DNA of 64,000 bases, taken from assembly GCF_016804325.1 (NCBI RefSeq), contig NZ_CP043627.1, positions 230,001-294,000 of the forward strand, in the 5' to 3' direction. The position numbers were made by a program, and so were the translations under genes. Under the pieces are notes generated by a model, which worked only from the letters and a program-made list of their open reading frames with translations, ran no database searches and had not been told where the DNA came from. The DNA is from Methylobacterium aquaticum. Lineage in GTDB: Bacteria > Pseudomonadota > Alphaproteobacteria > Rhizobiales > Beijerinckiaceae. This document shows positions 38,319 to 48,703 of the stretch, piece by piece (within the stretch, counting starts at the first letter, position 1; the number at the start of each line of letters is the position of its first letter).

Positions 38319-39089
38319 TCAGTTGAACAGGTTGAAGTGGTAGTTGATGCCGACCTTCAGGAGGTGGGTGTCGAGGCCGGTGCGGGCGCCGAACTGGGTG
38401 CCGAAGGCACGGAAGCGGACGTCGCGCCCGAGATCGGCGTAGAGGTATTCGCCCTTCACCGAGAGGTTCGGGCTGATCATGTATTCGAGGCCGGCGCCGA
38501 CGGTGTAGCCGTCGACCGGGACCGACGCGTTGATGGAGGCCGGCAGCACGAGGCCCGGTCCCGTGGCGATGCCGCGCAGGCCGATCTCGGTGAAGGCCCA
38601 GCCGCCGGTGGCGTAGGCCAGCAGCGGCCCCCAGGCGTAGCCGACGCGACCGCGGACGGTGACGAAGTAGGTGTCGGTCTTCAGGCCGCCGCTGGCGCTC
38701 GCGCCACCGGCCGAGGCGCGGAACTCGTTGTGGATGTCGGCGTAGTTGGCATCGACCTCGACGCCGACCACGAAGCCGTTGTTGGGCGTGAACTGGTAGT
38801 TGTAGCCCACGGTGCCGCCCGCCACGAAGCCGGCGGCCGAGGCCTCGGCGCGGGAGGCCGGAAGGGCGGCCGGACGCGGCGAGGTCGTCGAGGCGCTGAA
38901 GTCGCCGCCGACGGCGCCGCCCGCATTCACGCCGGCATAGAACCCGGTCCAGGTGAAGGCCGGCGGGGCCACCGGGTAGACCGGCGGCGGCGCGACGCGG
39001 CGCGGCAGGTCGGCGGCCTGGGCGGCACCCGCGAGCGCGACGACGCCCGTGGCGGCGAGCAGGTAGGACTTCACGTGGACAACCCCCAT
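38319..39089 (-). CDS. Omp25/Omp31-like outer-membrane beta-barrel protein
   Basis: This protein of about 256 residues has a signal peptide cut after AGAAQA and a proline-rich spacer. The eight-strand barrel of the Omp25/31 porin-like family is recognisable from FTWTGFYAGVNAGGAVGG, FVAGGTVGYNYQF, VRGRVGYAWGPLLAYATGGWAF and VGAGLEYMISPNLSVKGEYLYADLG. It ends in a terminal VGINYHFNLFN. A GTG at 39074 (KSYLLAATG) is an alternative start. The 39090-39466 interval upstream has no gene I can support. Confidence 0.87.
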   Translation of the reverse strand: MGVVHVKSYLLAATGVVALAGAAQAADLPRRVAPPPVYPVAPPAFTWTGFYAGVNAGGAVGGDFSASTTSPRPAALPASRAEASAAGFVAGGTVGYNYQFTPNNGFVVGVEVDANYADIHNEFRASAGGASASGGLKTDTYFVTVRGRVGYAWGPLLAYATGGWAFTEIGLRGIATGPGLVLPASINASVPVDGYTVGAGLEYMISPNLSVKGEYLYADLGRDVRFRAFGTQFGARTGLDTHLLKVGINYHFNLFN

Positions 39090-39466
39090 GGATCGTCGGG
39101 CCGGCCCGATCATGCGGTCGCCGCCCGGTTAGGATGTCGTGCCGGTCGGACGCAGGGTCGCGCCGGATCGGCTCAGTGGCGGCACACAAACATGATGGCT
39201 TGTTCGAGGCTATCGCATTTGCGCAACACCAAAGCCCGCGATCGACGAACAGGAGATGCAGCATCGCTCGCCACAATTGTGACGATGACTTTTGGACGAA
39301 GCGCCAGGCCGGCTCGGGAGCCTGGACAGATCATTGCACCGATGGCCGGACCGGGGCCCGGCGGACGCGTCCCGGCGCCGTCTCGCGCTCCTGCGTCGCG
39401 GAGCCGCCTCCCCGGACGGCCCCGATCCGCCCTATCAGGCCGTTCCACCTCGCGAGCCTCACCCGA

Positions 39467-39652
39467 ATGTCCGGCAACACCCTCGTTCTCATCCCCTGCC
39501 TCGCGGTCGCCGTGGTGCTGCTGTTGGGGCTCGCCAACATGCTGCGCGGCGGCAGCGCCAATCTCTCGCAGCGCCTCATGCGCCTGCGGGTGGTGCTCCA
39601 GCTCGTCGCCATCCTGGTCATCATGGGGGTGCTGTGGTGGCGCGGCGGCTGA
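39467..39652 (+). CDS. HIG1-domain twin transmembrane helix small protein
   Basis: This 61-residue protein has two membrane helices (LVLIPCLAVAVVLLLGLANML and LRVVLQLVAILVIMGVLWW) joined by the positively charged SQRLMRLR, the bacterial HIG1_N pattern. In Rhizobiales this gene typically precedes the cobalamin adenosyltransferase, as here. The mitochondrial relatives associate with respiratory complexes; a bacterial role is not established. Confidence 0.8.
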   Translation: MSGNTLVLIPCLAVAVVLLLGLANMLRGGSANLSQRLMRLRVVLQLVAILVIMGVLWWRGG

Positions 39653-39787
39653 CCCTGGGACACTGTGGCGGGGTGGTCGCACGGGGTGGAAAACCACGGT
39701 GAGACGGATTGTGCGGCGAGACGAGACACAGCCCCCTGGTTAAGGTGACCGTCGCCCCAGCAACGGGGCGGTGGACCCGTTCGACAG

Positions 39788-40390
39788 ATGCGCGTAACCC
39801 TTCCGAGCCTCGCCGCGGCGGTCGCCACGACGGTCGTCCTCGCGGCTCCGGCCGCCCAGGCCGCAGACCCGTCTGCCCTGGTGCCCGTCTACCGCCCCCC
39901 GGTCCAGCCCCTCAGCATCGTCTCGGAGTTCCGCATCGGCGGCGCCGCCCAGGATCCGGGCAGCAACGAGAAGAACACCAGCAACATTAACGGCGAGTTG
40001 CTGTTCGCCAAGCCGGTCACCGGGCTCGACCGGTTCTGGGCCGCCTTCGTGCCGCGCCCGACCGTCGGCGGCAGCTACAACGTCGATGGCCGCACCAGCT
40101 ACGCCTATCTCGGCGCGACCTGGACCTTCGACATCACCGACCGGATCTTCGTCGAGGGCTTCTTCGGCGCCGGCTTCCATGACGGCTATACCGGCCCGAA
40201 GGCCGACGTGCCGAAGACCTACAACGCGCTCGGCTGCAACCCGCTGTTCCGCGAGGCGGCAGGCGTCGGCTTCCGGCTCACCGAGCACTGGAGCATCATG
40301 GCGACGATCGAGCACATGTCGAATGCGGGCTTGTGCGTCACGAATCGCGGCCTGACCAATTTCGGCGGCAAGATCGCCTATACCTTCTAG
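39788..40390 (+). CDS. pagL: lipid A 3-O-deacylase, PagL-like
   Basis: This 200-residue outer-membrane barrel has a signal peptide ending AAPAAQA. The PagL catalytic histidine and serine lie in ATIEHMSNAGLC near the C-terminus, and the end NRGLTNFGGKIAYTF is typical of the acyloxyacyl-hydrolase/PagL family. It would remove the 3-linked acyl chain of lipid A and change envelope properties. It stands alone between the HIG1 gene and the adenosyltransferase. Confidence 0.83.
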   Translation: MRVTLPSLAAAVATTVVLAAPAAQAADPSALVPVYRPPVQPLSIVSEFRIGGAAQDPGSNEKNTSNINGELLFAKPVTGLDRFWAAFVPRPTVGGSYNVDGRTSYAYLGATWTFDITDRIFVEGFFGAGFHDGYTGPKADVPKTYNALGCNPLFREAAGVGFRLTEHWSIMATIEHMSNAGLCVTNRGLTNFGGKIAYTF

Positions 40391-40428
40391 AGCGCCTCAC
40401 GATCGCGTCGCCATCGCGAAGCTCTCTA

Positions 40429-40490
40429 GGTCTTTGAGTTTGCCGCATTTTCCGTGGCGAACCGGTATCCGCTTCGTCGGAAGATGCTCT
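40429..40490 (+). repeat. dispersed intergenic repeat, copy 2
   Basis: GCATTTTCCGTGGCGAACCG followed by GTATCCGCTTCGTCGGAAGA matches copy 1 near 18.1 kb over most positions, with conserved spacing. It lies in the 214-base gap after pagL. Nothing else recognisable is in the gap. Confidence 0.6.
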
Positions 40491-40604
40491 GAGCGCCCAT
40501 ACCTTCTGGCGACTGTCCTCCACAGGGACGGGGCTGGCGCTCCGACGGGAGAGCGCTAGAAATCGCTGCCTGAGAGCGGGTACGCCCGCCGAAGGGAGCC
40601 TGTC

Positions 40605-41180
40605 GTGGTCGTCCTCAACCGCATCTACACCCGCACCGGCGATTCCGGCACCACCGCGCTCGCCAGCGGCGAGCGCCGCTCGAAGGCGGACCTGCGCGTC
40701 GAGACCTACGGCACCGTCGACGAGACCAATGCCTGCTTAGGGTTGGCTCGCCTGCACACGACCGGCGACCTCGATGCGATGCTCGGCCGGATGCAGAACG
40801 ACCTGTTCGATCTCGGTGCCGACCTCGCGACGCCGGAAACCGGCGAGCCCCTCGCCTACGAGCCGCTGCGGATCGTCGCCGCCCAGGTCGAGCGGGTGGA
40901 GCGCGAGATCGATGCGCTGAATGCCGGCCTCACCCCCTTGCGCTCCTTCGTGCTGCCCGGCGGCTCGCCCGCCGCGGCGGCGCTCCACCTCGCCCGCACG
41001 GTCTGCCGCCGGGCCGAGCGCCTGGCGGTGGCCCTGGCGGGAACGCCGGGCGAGACCGTCTCGCCGGTGGCGATCCAGTACCTGAACCGGCTGTCGGATT
41101 TCCTGTTCGTTGCCGCCCGGGTCGCCAACGATGGCGGTGCTGCCGACGTGCTGTGGGTCCCGGGAAAAACCCGCGCGTAA
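40605..41180 (+). CDS. cob(I)yrinic acid a,c-diamide adenosyltransferase, PduO type
   Basis: This 191-residue enzyme transfers adenosyl from ATP to cob(I)alamin. Family motifs are [22 protein letters not shown] (ATP loop), [17 protein letters not shown] and, later, [25 protein letters not shown] with the conserved arginine/glutamate helix, then [14 protein letters not shown]. The start is the GTG at 40605 after GAAGGGAG. It precedes etfB in a block widely conserved in Rhizobiales. Adenosylcobalamin would serve mutases such as methylmalonyl- or ethylmalonyl-CoA mutase. Confidence 0.9.
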   Translation: MVVLNRIYTRTGDSGTTALASGERRSKADLRVETYGTVDETNACLGLARLHTTGDLDAMLGRMQNDLFDLGADLATPETGEPLAYEPLRIVAAQVERVEREIDALNAGLTPLRSFVLPGGSPAAAALHLARTVCRRAERLAVALAGTPGETVSPVAIQYLNRLSDFLFVAARVANDGGAADVLWVPGKTRA

Positions 41181-41344
41181 GACCTGCACTTAACGGTGGG
41201 GCGGCGGGCCTCCAGGGCGCGTTGACAATTCGGAAAATCGGCCGCTACGGTCCGCGCCACCTTGCTCCATCGGGGATGATCGCGGGCCGGCCAGAGGGAG
41301 GGCCCGACCACGATCGCCCCTTCATCCTGAAGGATGCGACGATC

Positions 41345-42094
41345 ATGAAGGTCCTGGTGCCCGTCAAGCGGGTGGTCGACTACAACGTGAAGATCCGGGT
41401 CAAGCCGGACGGCTCGGGCGTCGAACTCGCCAACGTCAAGATGTCGATGAACCCCTTCGACGAGATCGCCGTCGAGGAGGCGATCCGCCTCAAGGAGAAG
41501 GGCAAGGTCACCGAGATCGTCGCCGTCTCGATCGGTCCGCAGCAGGCGCAGGAAACGATCCGCACCGCGCTCGCCATGGGCGCCGACCGCGGCATCCTGG
41601 TCAAGACCGACGCCGCCGTCGAGCCGCTCGCCGTGGCCAAGCTCCTCAAGGCGCTGGTCGAGAAGGAGAGCCCGGATCTCGTCATCCTCGGCAAGCAGGC
41701 GATCGACGACGATTCGAACCAGACCGGCCAGATGCTCGCGGCGCTTCTCGGCTGGCCGCAGGGCACCTTCGCGTTCAAGCTCGAGATCGGCGAGGGCAAC
41801 ATCGACGTGGTGCGCGAGATTGACGGCGGGTTGCAGACCCTGAACCTGAAGCTCCCGGCGATCGTCACCACCGATCTTCGCCTCAACGAGCCGCGCTACG
41901 CGTCGCTCCCCAACATCATGAAGGCGAAGAAGAAGCCCCTCGACACCGTCGAGCCGGAGGCGCTCGGCGTCGACGTGGGCCCGCGGCTGAAGGTGCTCAA
42001 GACCGTCGAGCCGGGCGGCCGCAAGGCCGGCGTCAAGGTCGCCAGCGCCGCCGAGCTCGTCAACAAGCTGAAGGTCGAGGCCGGCGTCCTCTGA
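41345..42094 (+). CDS. etfB: electron transfer flavoprotein beta subunit
   Basis: This 249-residue canonical ETF beta starts [20 protein letters not shown] and has the AMP-binding region with [19 protein letters not shown] and [32 protein letters not shown]. It forms the general ETF with the next gene, taking electrons from acyl-CoA dehydrogenases to ETF:ubiquinone oxidoreductase. The 164-base gap upstream probably carries its promoter. This intact pair differs clearly from the dgc-linked pair at 7-9 kb. Confidence 0.95.
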   Translation: MKVLVPVKRVVDYNVKIRVKPDGSGVELANVKMSMNPFDEIAVEEAIRLKEKGKVTEIVAVSIGPQQAQETIRTALAMGADRGILVKTDAAVEPLAVAKLLKALVEKESPDLVILGKQAIDDDSNQTGQMLAALLGWPQGTFAFKLEIGEGNIDVVREIDGGLQTLNLKLPAIVTTDLRLNEPRYASLPNIMKAKKKPLDTVEPEALGVDVGPRLKVLKTVEPGGRKAGVKVASAAELVNKLKVEAGVL

Positions 42095-42134
42095 GGACTC
42101 ACGAGCTTCCCTCGATAAGAAGGAACGACACGCC

Positions 42135-43085
42135 ATGACCACTCTCCTGCTGGTCGAGCATGCCGGCGGCGCCGTGAAGGACGCCAGCACCAAGGCCCTG
42201 ACGGCGGCCAAGCAGCTCGGCGCCCCGGTCCACGCCCTCGTGGTCGGCGCCGATGCGCAAGGCGCGGCCGAGGCCGTCGCCAAGCTCGACGGCGTCGAGA
42301 AGGTGCTGGTGGCGGCCGACGCCGCCTTCGACCACCTGCTCGCCGAGCCGACCGCCGCCCTGGTGGCGGAACTCGCGGCCGCCTACGACACCGTGATCGC
42401 CGCCGCCTCGACCGAGGGCAAGAACGTGCTGCCGCGCGTCGCCGCCCTCCTCGACGTCGCCCAGGTCTCGGACATCATCAAGGTGGTCGGCCCCGACACC
42501 TTCGAGCGGCCGATCTATGCCGGCAACGCGATCCAGACCGTGCAGACGACCGACGCCAAGCGGGTGATCACGGTGCGCACCGCCGCCTTCCAGGCCACCC
42601 CCGAGGGTGGCGCGGCGGCCCCGGTCGAGGCGGCTGCCGCCGCCGCGGCGCCGGAGGCGAAATCGTCGTTCAAGGGCGAGGAGATCGCCAAGTCCGATCG
42701 TCCGGAACTGGCCGGCGCCCGGATCATCGTGTCGGGCGGCCGCTCGCTCGGCTCGGCGGACAAGTTCAAGGAGCTGATCGAGCCGCTGGCCGATTCGCTC
42801 GGTGCCGCGGTCGGCGCCTCGCGCGCGGCGGTGGATGCGGGCTACGCCCCGAACGACTGGCAGGTCGGCCAGACCGGCAAGGTCGTGGCGCCGGACCTCT
42901 ACGTCGCGGTCGGCATCTCGGGGGCGATCCAGCACCTCGCCGGCATGAAGGACTCGAAGGTCATCGTCGCGATCAACAAGGACGAGGAGGCGCCGATCTT
43001 CCAGGTCGCCGATTACGGCCTCGTCGGCGACCTGTTCCAGGTGGTGCCGGACCTCCAGCAGGAAATCGCCAAGGCCAAGGGCTGA
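42135..43085 (+). CDS. etfA: electron transfer flavoprotein alpha subunit
   Basis: This 316-residue canonical ETF alpha has an N-terminal domain, an alanine-rich linker and the C-terminal FAD domain ([17 protein letters not shown], later [20 protein letters not shown]). It starts 40 bases after etfB with AAGAAGGAACGA as ribosome binding site. A GC-rich hairpin (43096-43120) follows about 10 bases after the stop, before the dehydrogenase gene. Confidence 0.95.
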   Translation: MTTLLLVEHAGGAVKDASTKALTAAKQLGAPVHALVVGADAQGAAEAVAKLDGVEKVLVAADAAFDHLLAEPTAALVAELAAAYDTVIAAASTEGKNVLPRVAALLDVAQVSDIIKVVGPDTFERPIYAGNAIQTVQTTDAKRVITVRTAAFQATPEGGAAAPVEAAAAAAAPEAKSSFKGEEIAKSDRPELAGARIIVSGGRSLGSADKFKELIEPLADSLGAAVGASRAAVDAGYAPNDWQVGQTGKVVAPDLYVAVGISGAIQHLAGMKDSKVIVAINKDEEAPIFQVADYGLVGDLFQVVPDLQQEIAKAKG

Positions 43086-43216
43086 GGGGATACGTCCCCC
43101 GCGCGAGGCCGCGCGGGGGGCGGGACAGGAACCGGGCAGCGTCTTCGGAACCCTTCGCATCTGCGAAGGCACGGTGATATGAACGCTCGGCGCGGCGTGG
43201 CGGAAGGCAGGGTGTG

Positions 43217-44098
<882 letters not shown>

Positions 44099-44109
44099 CG
44101 ATCCGCGGG

Positions 44110-44589
44110 TCAGCGGACGCGGATCAGGATCCGGGGTCGCCAGATCCCGAGGACCACGTTCGCCGTCGCGATGGCGAGGAGCACCCAAAGGGTCCCCCGC
44201 TCGGCGCCGAGCGATTCGGCCAAAGTCGCGGGATCGACCCGACCCGCGAGGGCCTGCGCGCTGCGCTCCGCCTCCCGCTGCATCGGCCCCTGGACGCCGA
44301 CGAAGCCGTACTCGAACATCAGGATTCCGGTCGCGAGCTTCACCCAGGCCCATCCGGCCTGGTGGAACGCCCGGTTGAGCGCGATCGCCAGCAATCCGGC
44401 GACCAGCATTAGCGCCAGCGACGGCAGGAAGACCCACGTCGCCACCGCCGCCATGGCACCGCGCATCAGGGCATAGCCGGGCAGCGCGGATGGCGGAGGC
44501 GCGAGACCCAGCAGCACGATCAGGCAGGCCATCGCGCCCATCAGGCCGATCGCCCCCATCGTGTGCAGGAACTTCATCAAGCGCCGCAT
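44110..44589 (-). CDS. small integral membrane protein, four helices
   Basis: This 159-residue protein starts MRRLMKFLHTMGAIGLMGAM and has four hydrophobic helices. A polar loop with MQREAERSAQALAGR lies between helices 3 and 4. The start resembles DUF2269-like predicted membrane proteins, but I am not certain of the family. It converges on the dehydrogenase gene with only 11 bases between stops. Confidence 0.65.
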   Translation of the reverse strand: MRRLMKFLHTMGAIGLMGAMACLIVLLGLAPPPSALPGYALMRGAMAAVATWVFLPSLALMLVAGLLAIALNRAFHQAGWAWVKLATGILMFEYGFVGVQGPMQREAERSAQALAGRVDPATLAESLGAERGTLWVLLAIATANVVLGIWRPRILIRVR

Positions 44590-44744
44590 CGCCACGACAC
44601 CCTCCCCCGGCCCGTGCATCGGAAGCTACGGACGATGTCCGACCATGCGTGAATCACATTCCCGTGCAGAGAGGCCTCAGCCAGCACGGCGGGACGATCC
44701 GCCGGCACAGGTCGTCCGTCCCACCTGCGGCCTCGTCCGGAGGT

Positions 44745-44965
44745 AGGACTGACAGGAGCCTCGAAGGAGGGCTCCAGAAGTCTCGGCTGACCGCGAAGGA
44801 GCCCTCCGGAAACCTCAGCGATCCCTGGAGCCCTCCTTCGAGGTCAGTCCGTCTCCGATCAACTGACACCTCAGGATGAGGTCGTGGGCAGGATATGCCC
44901 TTCTGCGTCCGGCTTCATGGAAGACGATCCGGCTCAAACAGCCTCTCAGGACGAGGTGGGAGGAT
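44745..44965. repeat. intergenic palindromic element
   Basis: A perfect 19-base inverted pair, CCTCGAAGGAGGGCTCCAG (44759-44777) and its complement (44825-44843), is extended by GGACTGAC and GTCAGTCC outside it. To the right come ACACCTCAGGATGAGGT and GCTCAAACAGCCTCT, both shared with the element near 17.9 kb. It fills most of the 44590-45012 gap, where I see no gene. Confidence 0.75.
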
Positions 44966-45012
44966 GGGAAAATCCATGCCGGCGGATCCCACGCCACTGT
45001 CGTGGACCGTGG

Positions 45013-45234
45013 TCAGCCTTCCCGTTCGGCGCGGCGCAACGACCAGATCAGGGTCTCATGCTCATCGACCAGCCACAGGGCGTTCACCGGCTCGTCCTCG
45101 GGCAGGCTCTCCCGGGCGTTGGCGAGGCGGATGGCCTCCTGCCGGTCCGCGGCGGTGATGATCTCGTCGATCAGCGGGGCTCCGATCGCCCCGTCCGGGG
45201 CGCGGAAAGCCCCGCGCAGTCGGTAGCCCGGCAT
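45013..45234 (-). CDS. small hypothetical protein
   Basis: This 73-residue protein contains GYRLRGAFRAPDGAIGAPLIDEIITAA-type beta strands and ends LWLVDEHETLIWSLRRAEREG. I do not recognise a family, but composition and codon use look coding. The ATG at 45234 is the first sensible start. Confidence 0.5.
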   Translation of the reverse strand: MPGYRLRGAFRAPDGAIGAPLIDEIITAADRQEAIRLANARESLPEDEPVNALWLVDEHETLIWSLRRAEREG

Positions 45235-45365
45235 CCGCCCGCTCGCTCCTCGATCGTGCCCCGTTCGATCGCCCGCCCTCGAAGGGCAGGCTGCTCCCGT
45301 TCTTGGGCGGGACCGGATCGCATCAAGGACCGGGCGGGGTGCGGCGCATCGGCGCTGCCGGGCGC

Positions 45366-45749
45366 TCACCCGGTGCGCCGCGCCGTCCAGCGCCCGGTGC
45401 AGGGACTGATCCCGGCGAGGGTCCAGCGCCCGCTGCCGGCGGAGCCGCGCAGGGTGCCGGTGACCGCGACGCTGGCGAGCCCGCTGCAGATCGTGCCGGT
45501 GATGCGGCCGTCGGCGGTGGCGCGCCCGGACGCATCGACGCCGTGGCCGCCGGCATCGTCCACGATGCCGCCCCGGATCACGATCGGGTAGCGGTACGGC
45601 CCGGTGCAGTTCCCGGTCTCGGCGGTGGCGACGACCGACCAGGCGCCGTCGAAGCGGTTGGGCGCGGCCGTGGCCGGAGCGGCGAGGACCGATGCGGCGA
45701 CGGCGAGGACCAGGGCCTGTGCGGAGGACGGGCGGGCGAACGGGGTCAT
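45366..45749 (-). CDS. secreted hypothetical protein
   Basis: This 127-residue protein has a signal peptide (ALVLAVAASVLAAPATA). A compact cysteine-containing domain follows, with FDGAWSVVATAETGNCTGPYRYPI and SPCTGRW near the end. Small lipocalin-like secreted proteins of Rhizobiales look like this; the function is unknown. It may follow the sigma factor gene on the same strand, 178 bases downstream. Confidence 0.65.
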   Translation of the reverse strand: MTPFARPSSAQALVLAVAASVLAAPATAAPNRFDGAWSVVATAETGNCTGPYRYPIVIRGGIVDDAGGHGVDASGRATADGRITGTICSGLASVAVTGTLRGSAGSGRWTLAGISPCTGRWTARRTG

Positions 45750-45927
45750 GATCTCCTCTGGTCGGGGTGGCCGGGCAGTCCCGGCACGCATGGATCGCGA
45801 CGGACCGGACACGGACGGGGGAACCATGCCGTGCCCGGCCCGCGACCGCTCCGCACGCCTCGGGGGATAGCGCGGGAACGATGGGGAACGCCCCGTCGGG
45901 CGAAACCGGTGGGTGGGCCAAGGCCCC

Positions 45928-46665
45928 TCAGGCGGCGCCGGACGGGCTCCGGACCGGTCGGTCCGCCTCCCGACCGAGATCCCGGCCGAGATTTTGGCCG
46001 AGATCTTGGCCGAGATCCTGGCCGAGCCGGTCGCGCGCCCGGCTGACGCGACTCTTCACCGTGCCGGCCGGGCAGCCGATGATGCCGGCGGCGGCCTCGT
46101 AGGACAGGCCCTCGACCGCCACGAGGAGCAGCGCCTCGCGCTGCGCCGGCTCGAGCCGGTCGAGGGCGCCCTGGAGGTCGCGCAGGGACGCCCGGTGCTC
46201 CTGCTCGGCGGCGCTCGCCAGGGTGGCGGCATGGGCCCCGTCGGGATCCGCCACTTCGAGGCGGTACTTGCGGCGGCCGTTGAAGAAGCCGTTGCGCAGG
46301 ATCGCGAACAGCCAGGCCGACAGGCTGGTGCCGGGGACGAACTGACGCCGGTGCTCCCAGGCCTTGAGCAGGGTGTGCTGCACCATGTCGTCGGCGTCGG
46401 CCCCGTGCTGGGTCAGGGACAGGGCGTAGCGGCGCAGGCGCGGCACCGCGCCGAGGAGCTCGCGCCCGAACGCCGCCGGCACTTCGTCGGCCGCCGCCAG
46501 CGCCCGGGTCAGGCGCGCCAGCATCTCGCCAAGGCGCGAGCCGGCATCGAGCGCGACGATCTCGGGATAATGCTCCCGCAGCAGGCCGCCGAGATGCGAT
46601 GGGATCACCGCGATCGCAGCCTCTGGTGCGGCAACCGTTGCGCTCGTCTCGTGGTCTGTCTGCAC
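45928..46665 (-). CDS. EcfG-type (ECF15) RNA polymerase sigma factor with N-terminal extension
   Basis: This 245-residue sigma factor has region 2 from about residue 65 (FGRELLGAVPRLRRYALSL, ADDMVQHTLLKAWEHRRQF, SAWLFAILRN). The EVADPDGAHAATLAS linker typical of EcfG follows, then region 4 (LEPAQREALLLVAVEGLSYEAAAG, CPAGTVKSRVSRARDRL). EcfG directs the general stress response of alphaproteobacteria and is normally held by NepR and released by phospho-PhyR. Unlike usual EcfG (about 180 residues), residues 1-62 are extra, and 25-52 resemble NepR. The C-terminus has a tandem LGQD/LGRD repeat (about 214-231). No separate nepR or phyR is nearby. Confidence 0.85.
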   Translation of the reverse strand: MQTDHETSATVAAPEAAIAVIPSHLGGLLREHYPEIVALDAGSRLGEMLARLTRALAAADEVPAAFGRELLGAVPRLRRYALSLTQHGADADDMVQHTLLKAWEHRRQFVPGTSLSAWLFAILRNGFFNGRRKYRLEVADPDGAHAATLASAAEQEHRASLRDLQGALDRLEPAQREALLLVAVEGLSYEAAAGIIGCPAGTVKSRVSRARDRLGQDLGQDLGQNLGRDLGREADRPVRSPSGAA

Positions 46666-46827
46666 GGAGTAGGGCCCGTCAACCAGCTGCAGATCGGACT
46701 AGACCGGGTGTCCCTGCGGCCTAGTCCCGTGGGGCAGCATGCCGGTCCGGTGATGATGGGACTTATTTCTGATCGCCGGCAATTACGTCAATGATACGAT
46801 TTTACCGGTGAATCTCGCTTACCTGCG

Positions 46828-46852
46828 GGAACCGGCTGGTGCGCGATCCGTT
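46828..46852 (+). promoter_or_regulatory. EcfG-type promoter upstream of the PAS-LuxR gene
   Basis: GGAAC (46828-46832), 16 bases, then CGTT (46849-46852) is an exact match to the alphaproteobacterial general-stress promoter GGAAC-N16/17-CGTT. It is 54 bases before the GTG of the PAS-LuxR gene, on the right strand, and divergent from the sigma factor gene. Confidence 0.7.
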
Positions 46853-46906
46853 TGTGCTCCGTTGCCTCGCAAGGCAGCGACACGAGCATGAAGGATCGAG
46901 CGAGCC

Positions 46907-48369
46907 GTGACCGCAGGCGTCGACAGGCATGAACTCCGGCAGATCATCGCCGGCCTCAGCGAGGGCGTGATTCTGGTCGAGCCCGACCAGACCATCGCCT
47001 ACGCCAACGAGGCCGCGCTCGCGATGCACGGCGCCGAGAGCCTGGACGAGATCGGTCCGACGGTCGATGCCTACCGGGAGCGCTTCGCCCTACGCTACCG
47101 CAACCACCGCGCCCCGGAGAGCTACCCGATCGAGCGCGTCGTGGCCGGTGAGAGCTTCCACGACGTGGTGGTCGAGGTGACCCGCACCGACAAGCCGGAT
47201 GTCGGCTTCGTGCATTCCCTGCGCAGCCTCGTCGCGACCGACCGGGAGGGCAATCCGAGCTGCCTGGCGCTGATCCTCAAGGACGTGTCGGACCAGTTCG
47301 AGGCCGAGGACCGCTTCGAGCGCACCTTCAACGCCAACCCGGCCCCGGCCGTCATCACGCGGCTGTCCGACCTGCGCCACGTCAAGGTGAATGCCGGCTT
47401 CCTGGAGATGACCGGCTATACCCGCGACGCCGTGATCGGCCGCAGCGTCTACGAGGTCGACGTGCTGGCGCCAATGCCCGCAACCGCGACCTCGCGGTCT
47501 CGCGGCTCGACCAGGGCGGCACGATTCCCCAGATGGAGGCGCGGCTGGAACTGCCCGATGGCGGCGGCCGGTTCGTGATCGTGGCCGGCCAGCCGATCGA
47601 GATGGGCGACGAGCCCTGCATGCTGTTCACCTTCGCCGACCTGGAGCTACGGCGGAAGGCCGAGACGGCCCTGCGGCAGAGCGAGGAGCGCTTCGCCAAG
47701 GCGTTCCGCCTGACGCCGGTGCCGACCCTGCTCGCCCGCGCCGAGGATTTCCACGTCACCAGCATCAACGAGGCCTTCACCCGGGTCTTCGGCTTCGGCG
47801 AGGACCGGGTGGTCGGACGGGCTCCGGGGGAATTCGGGCTGTGGGTCTCGGCCGAGCAGCGCCGGCGCTTCGAGGAGGGGCTGGCGCGGACCGGCTACGC
47901 GCTGGGGCTGGAAGTATGCCTGCGCCACGAGAACGGCGCCGACCTCGATTGCCTGATCTCGGCCGAGCGGGTGACCATCGGCGAGGCGGGGTTCGTGCTG
48001 ATGGTCCTGCAGGACATCACCGAGCGCAAGCACACCGAGCGCGAGCTGTTCGACGCGATCGAGACGGTGATGGCCGACACCTCCTGGTTCAGCCGCGGGC
48101 TGATCGAGAAGCTCGCCAACCTGCGCCGCCCGGGCCGCGAGGCGCCGAACGACGCGATCCCGGACCTCACCTTGCGCGAGCGGCAGATCCTGAACCTGAT
48201 CTGCAGCGGCCTCGACGACGACGGCATCGCCCGCAAGCTCGGTCTGTCGCGCAACACCGTGCGCAACCACGGCGCCGCGCTCTACCGCAAGCTCGGCGTT
48301 CATCGCCGGACGGAGGTGATCCTGTGGGGCCGCGAACACGGCTTCCCGCTCCAGGCATCCAGTAGCTAA
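46907..48369 (+). CDS. PAS-domain LuxR-family regulator (frame interrupted)
   Basis: With one base restored the protein has about 487 residues: three PAS domains (first from residue 8, IIAGLSEGVILVEPDQTIAYAN; second from FNANPAPAVITR; third from FRLTPVPTLLARAEDFH). A C-terminal LuxR helix-turn-helix follows (LTLRERQILNLICSGLDDDGIARKLGLSRNTVRNH). The break lies at 47467-47472. VYEVDVLA should continue ANARNRDLAVSRLDQGG, found in the -1 frame. The start is the GTG at 46907; the ribosome binding site is weak. It probably senses a signal through PAS and regulates stress genes nearby. Confidence 0.8.
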
Positions 48370-48463
48370 AGTTCAGGCTACTGGTACTTTCCTACCATTG
48401 ACGATGCGCGACGCGCCTACATCTCCAGGCCGGTCGGAGTTTTCTCACATCATCGAGGTGCTC

Positions 48464-48637
48464 ATGGCCGATCGCGCATCGAAGACTTCCACCGACCAGC
48501 CTTGCACCGAGAAGGTCAAGGGTTCGGTGAAGGAGGCCATCGGCAAGCTCACCGGCGATGTCCGGATCGAGGCCGAGGGCCGGCGTCAGAAGGACGAGGA
48601 GCCCACCCCGAAGGGGACTGGGCCCCGCAAGGACTGA
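48464..48637 (+). CDS. CsbD-family small stress protein
   Basis: This 57-residue hydrophilic protein carries EKVKGSVKEAIGKLTGDVRIEAEG, the CsbD domain. CsbD proteins are stress-induced and of unknown biochemical role. It is the first of a run of related small proteins. Confidence 0.78.
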   Translation: MADRASKTSTDQPCTEKVKGSVKEAIGKLTGDVRIEAEGRRQKDEEPTPKGTGPRKD

Positions 48638-48703
48638 CGACACCCGTCATCCGGCGCCCCGTCGGGGCGCCGCGTTTCCCCGAGAACACCAGAGGAGAAT
48701 CCC

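Noticed and set aside
35326..39276. A 1316-codon minus-strand open frame opposite the TIGR02302 gene
   Set aside because: It is antisense to a well-supported gene, has repetitive Leu/Ala/Arg composition and no recognisable domain.
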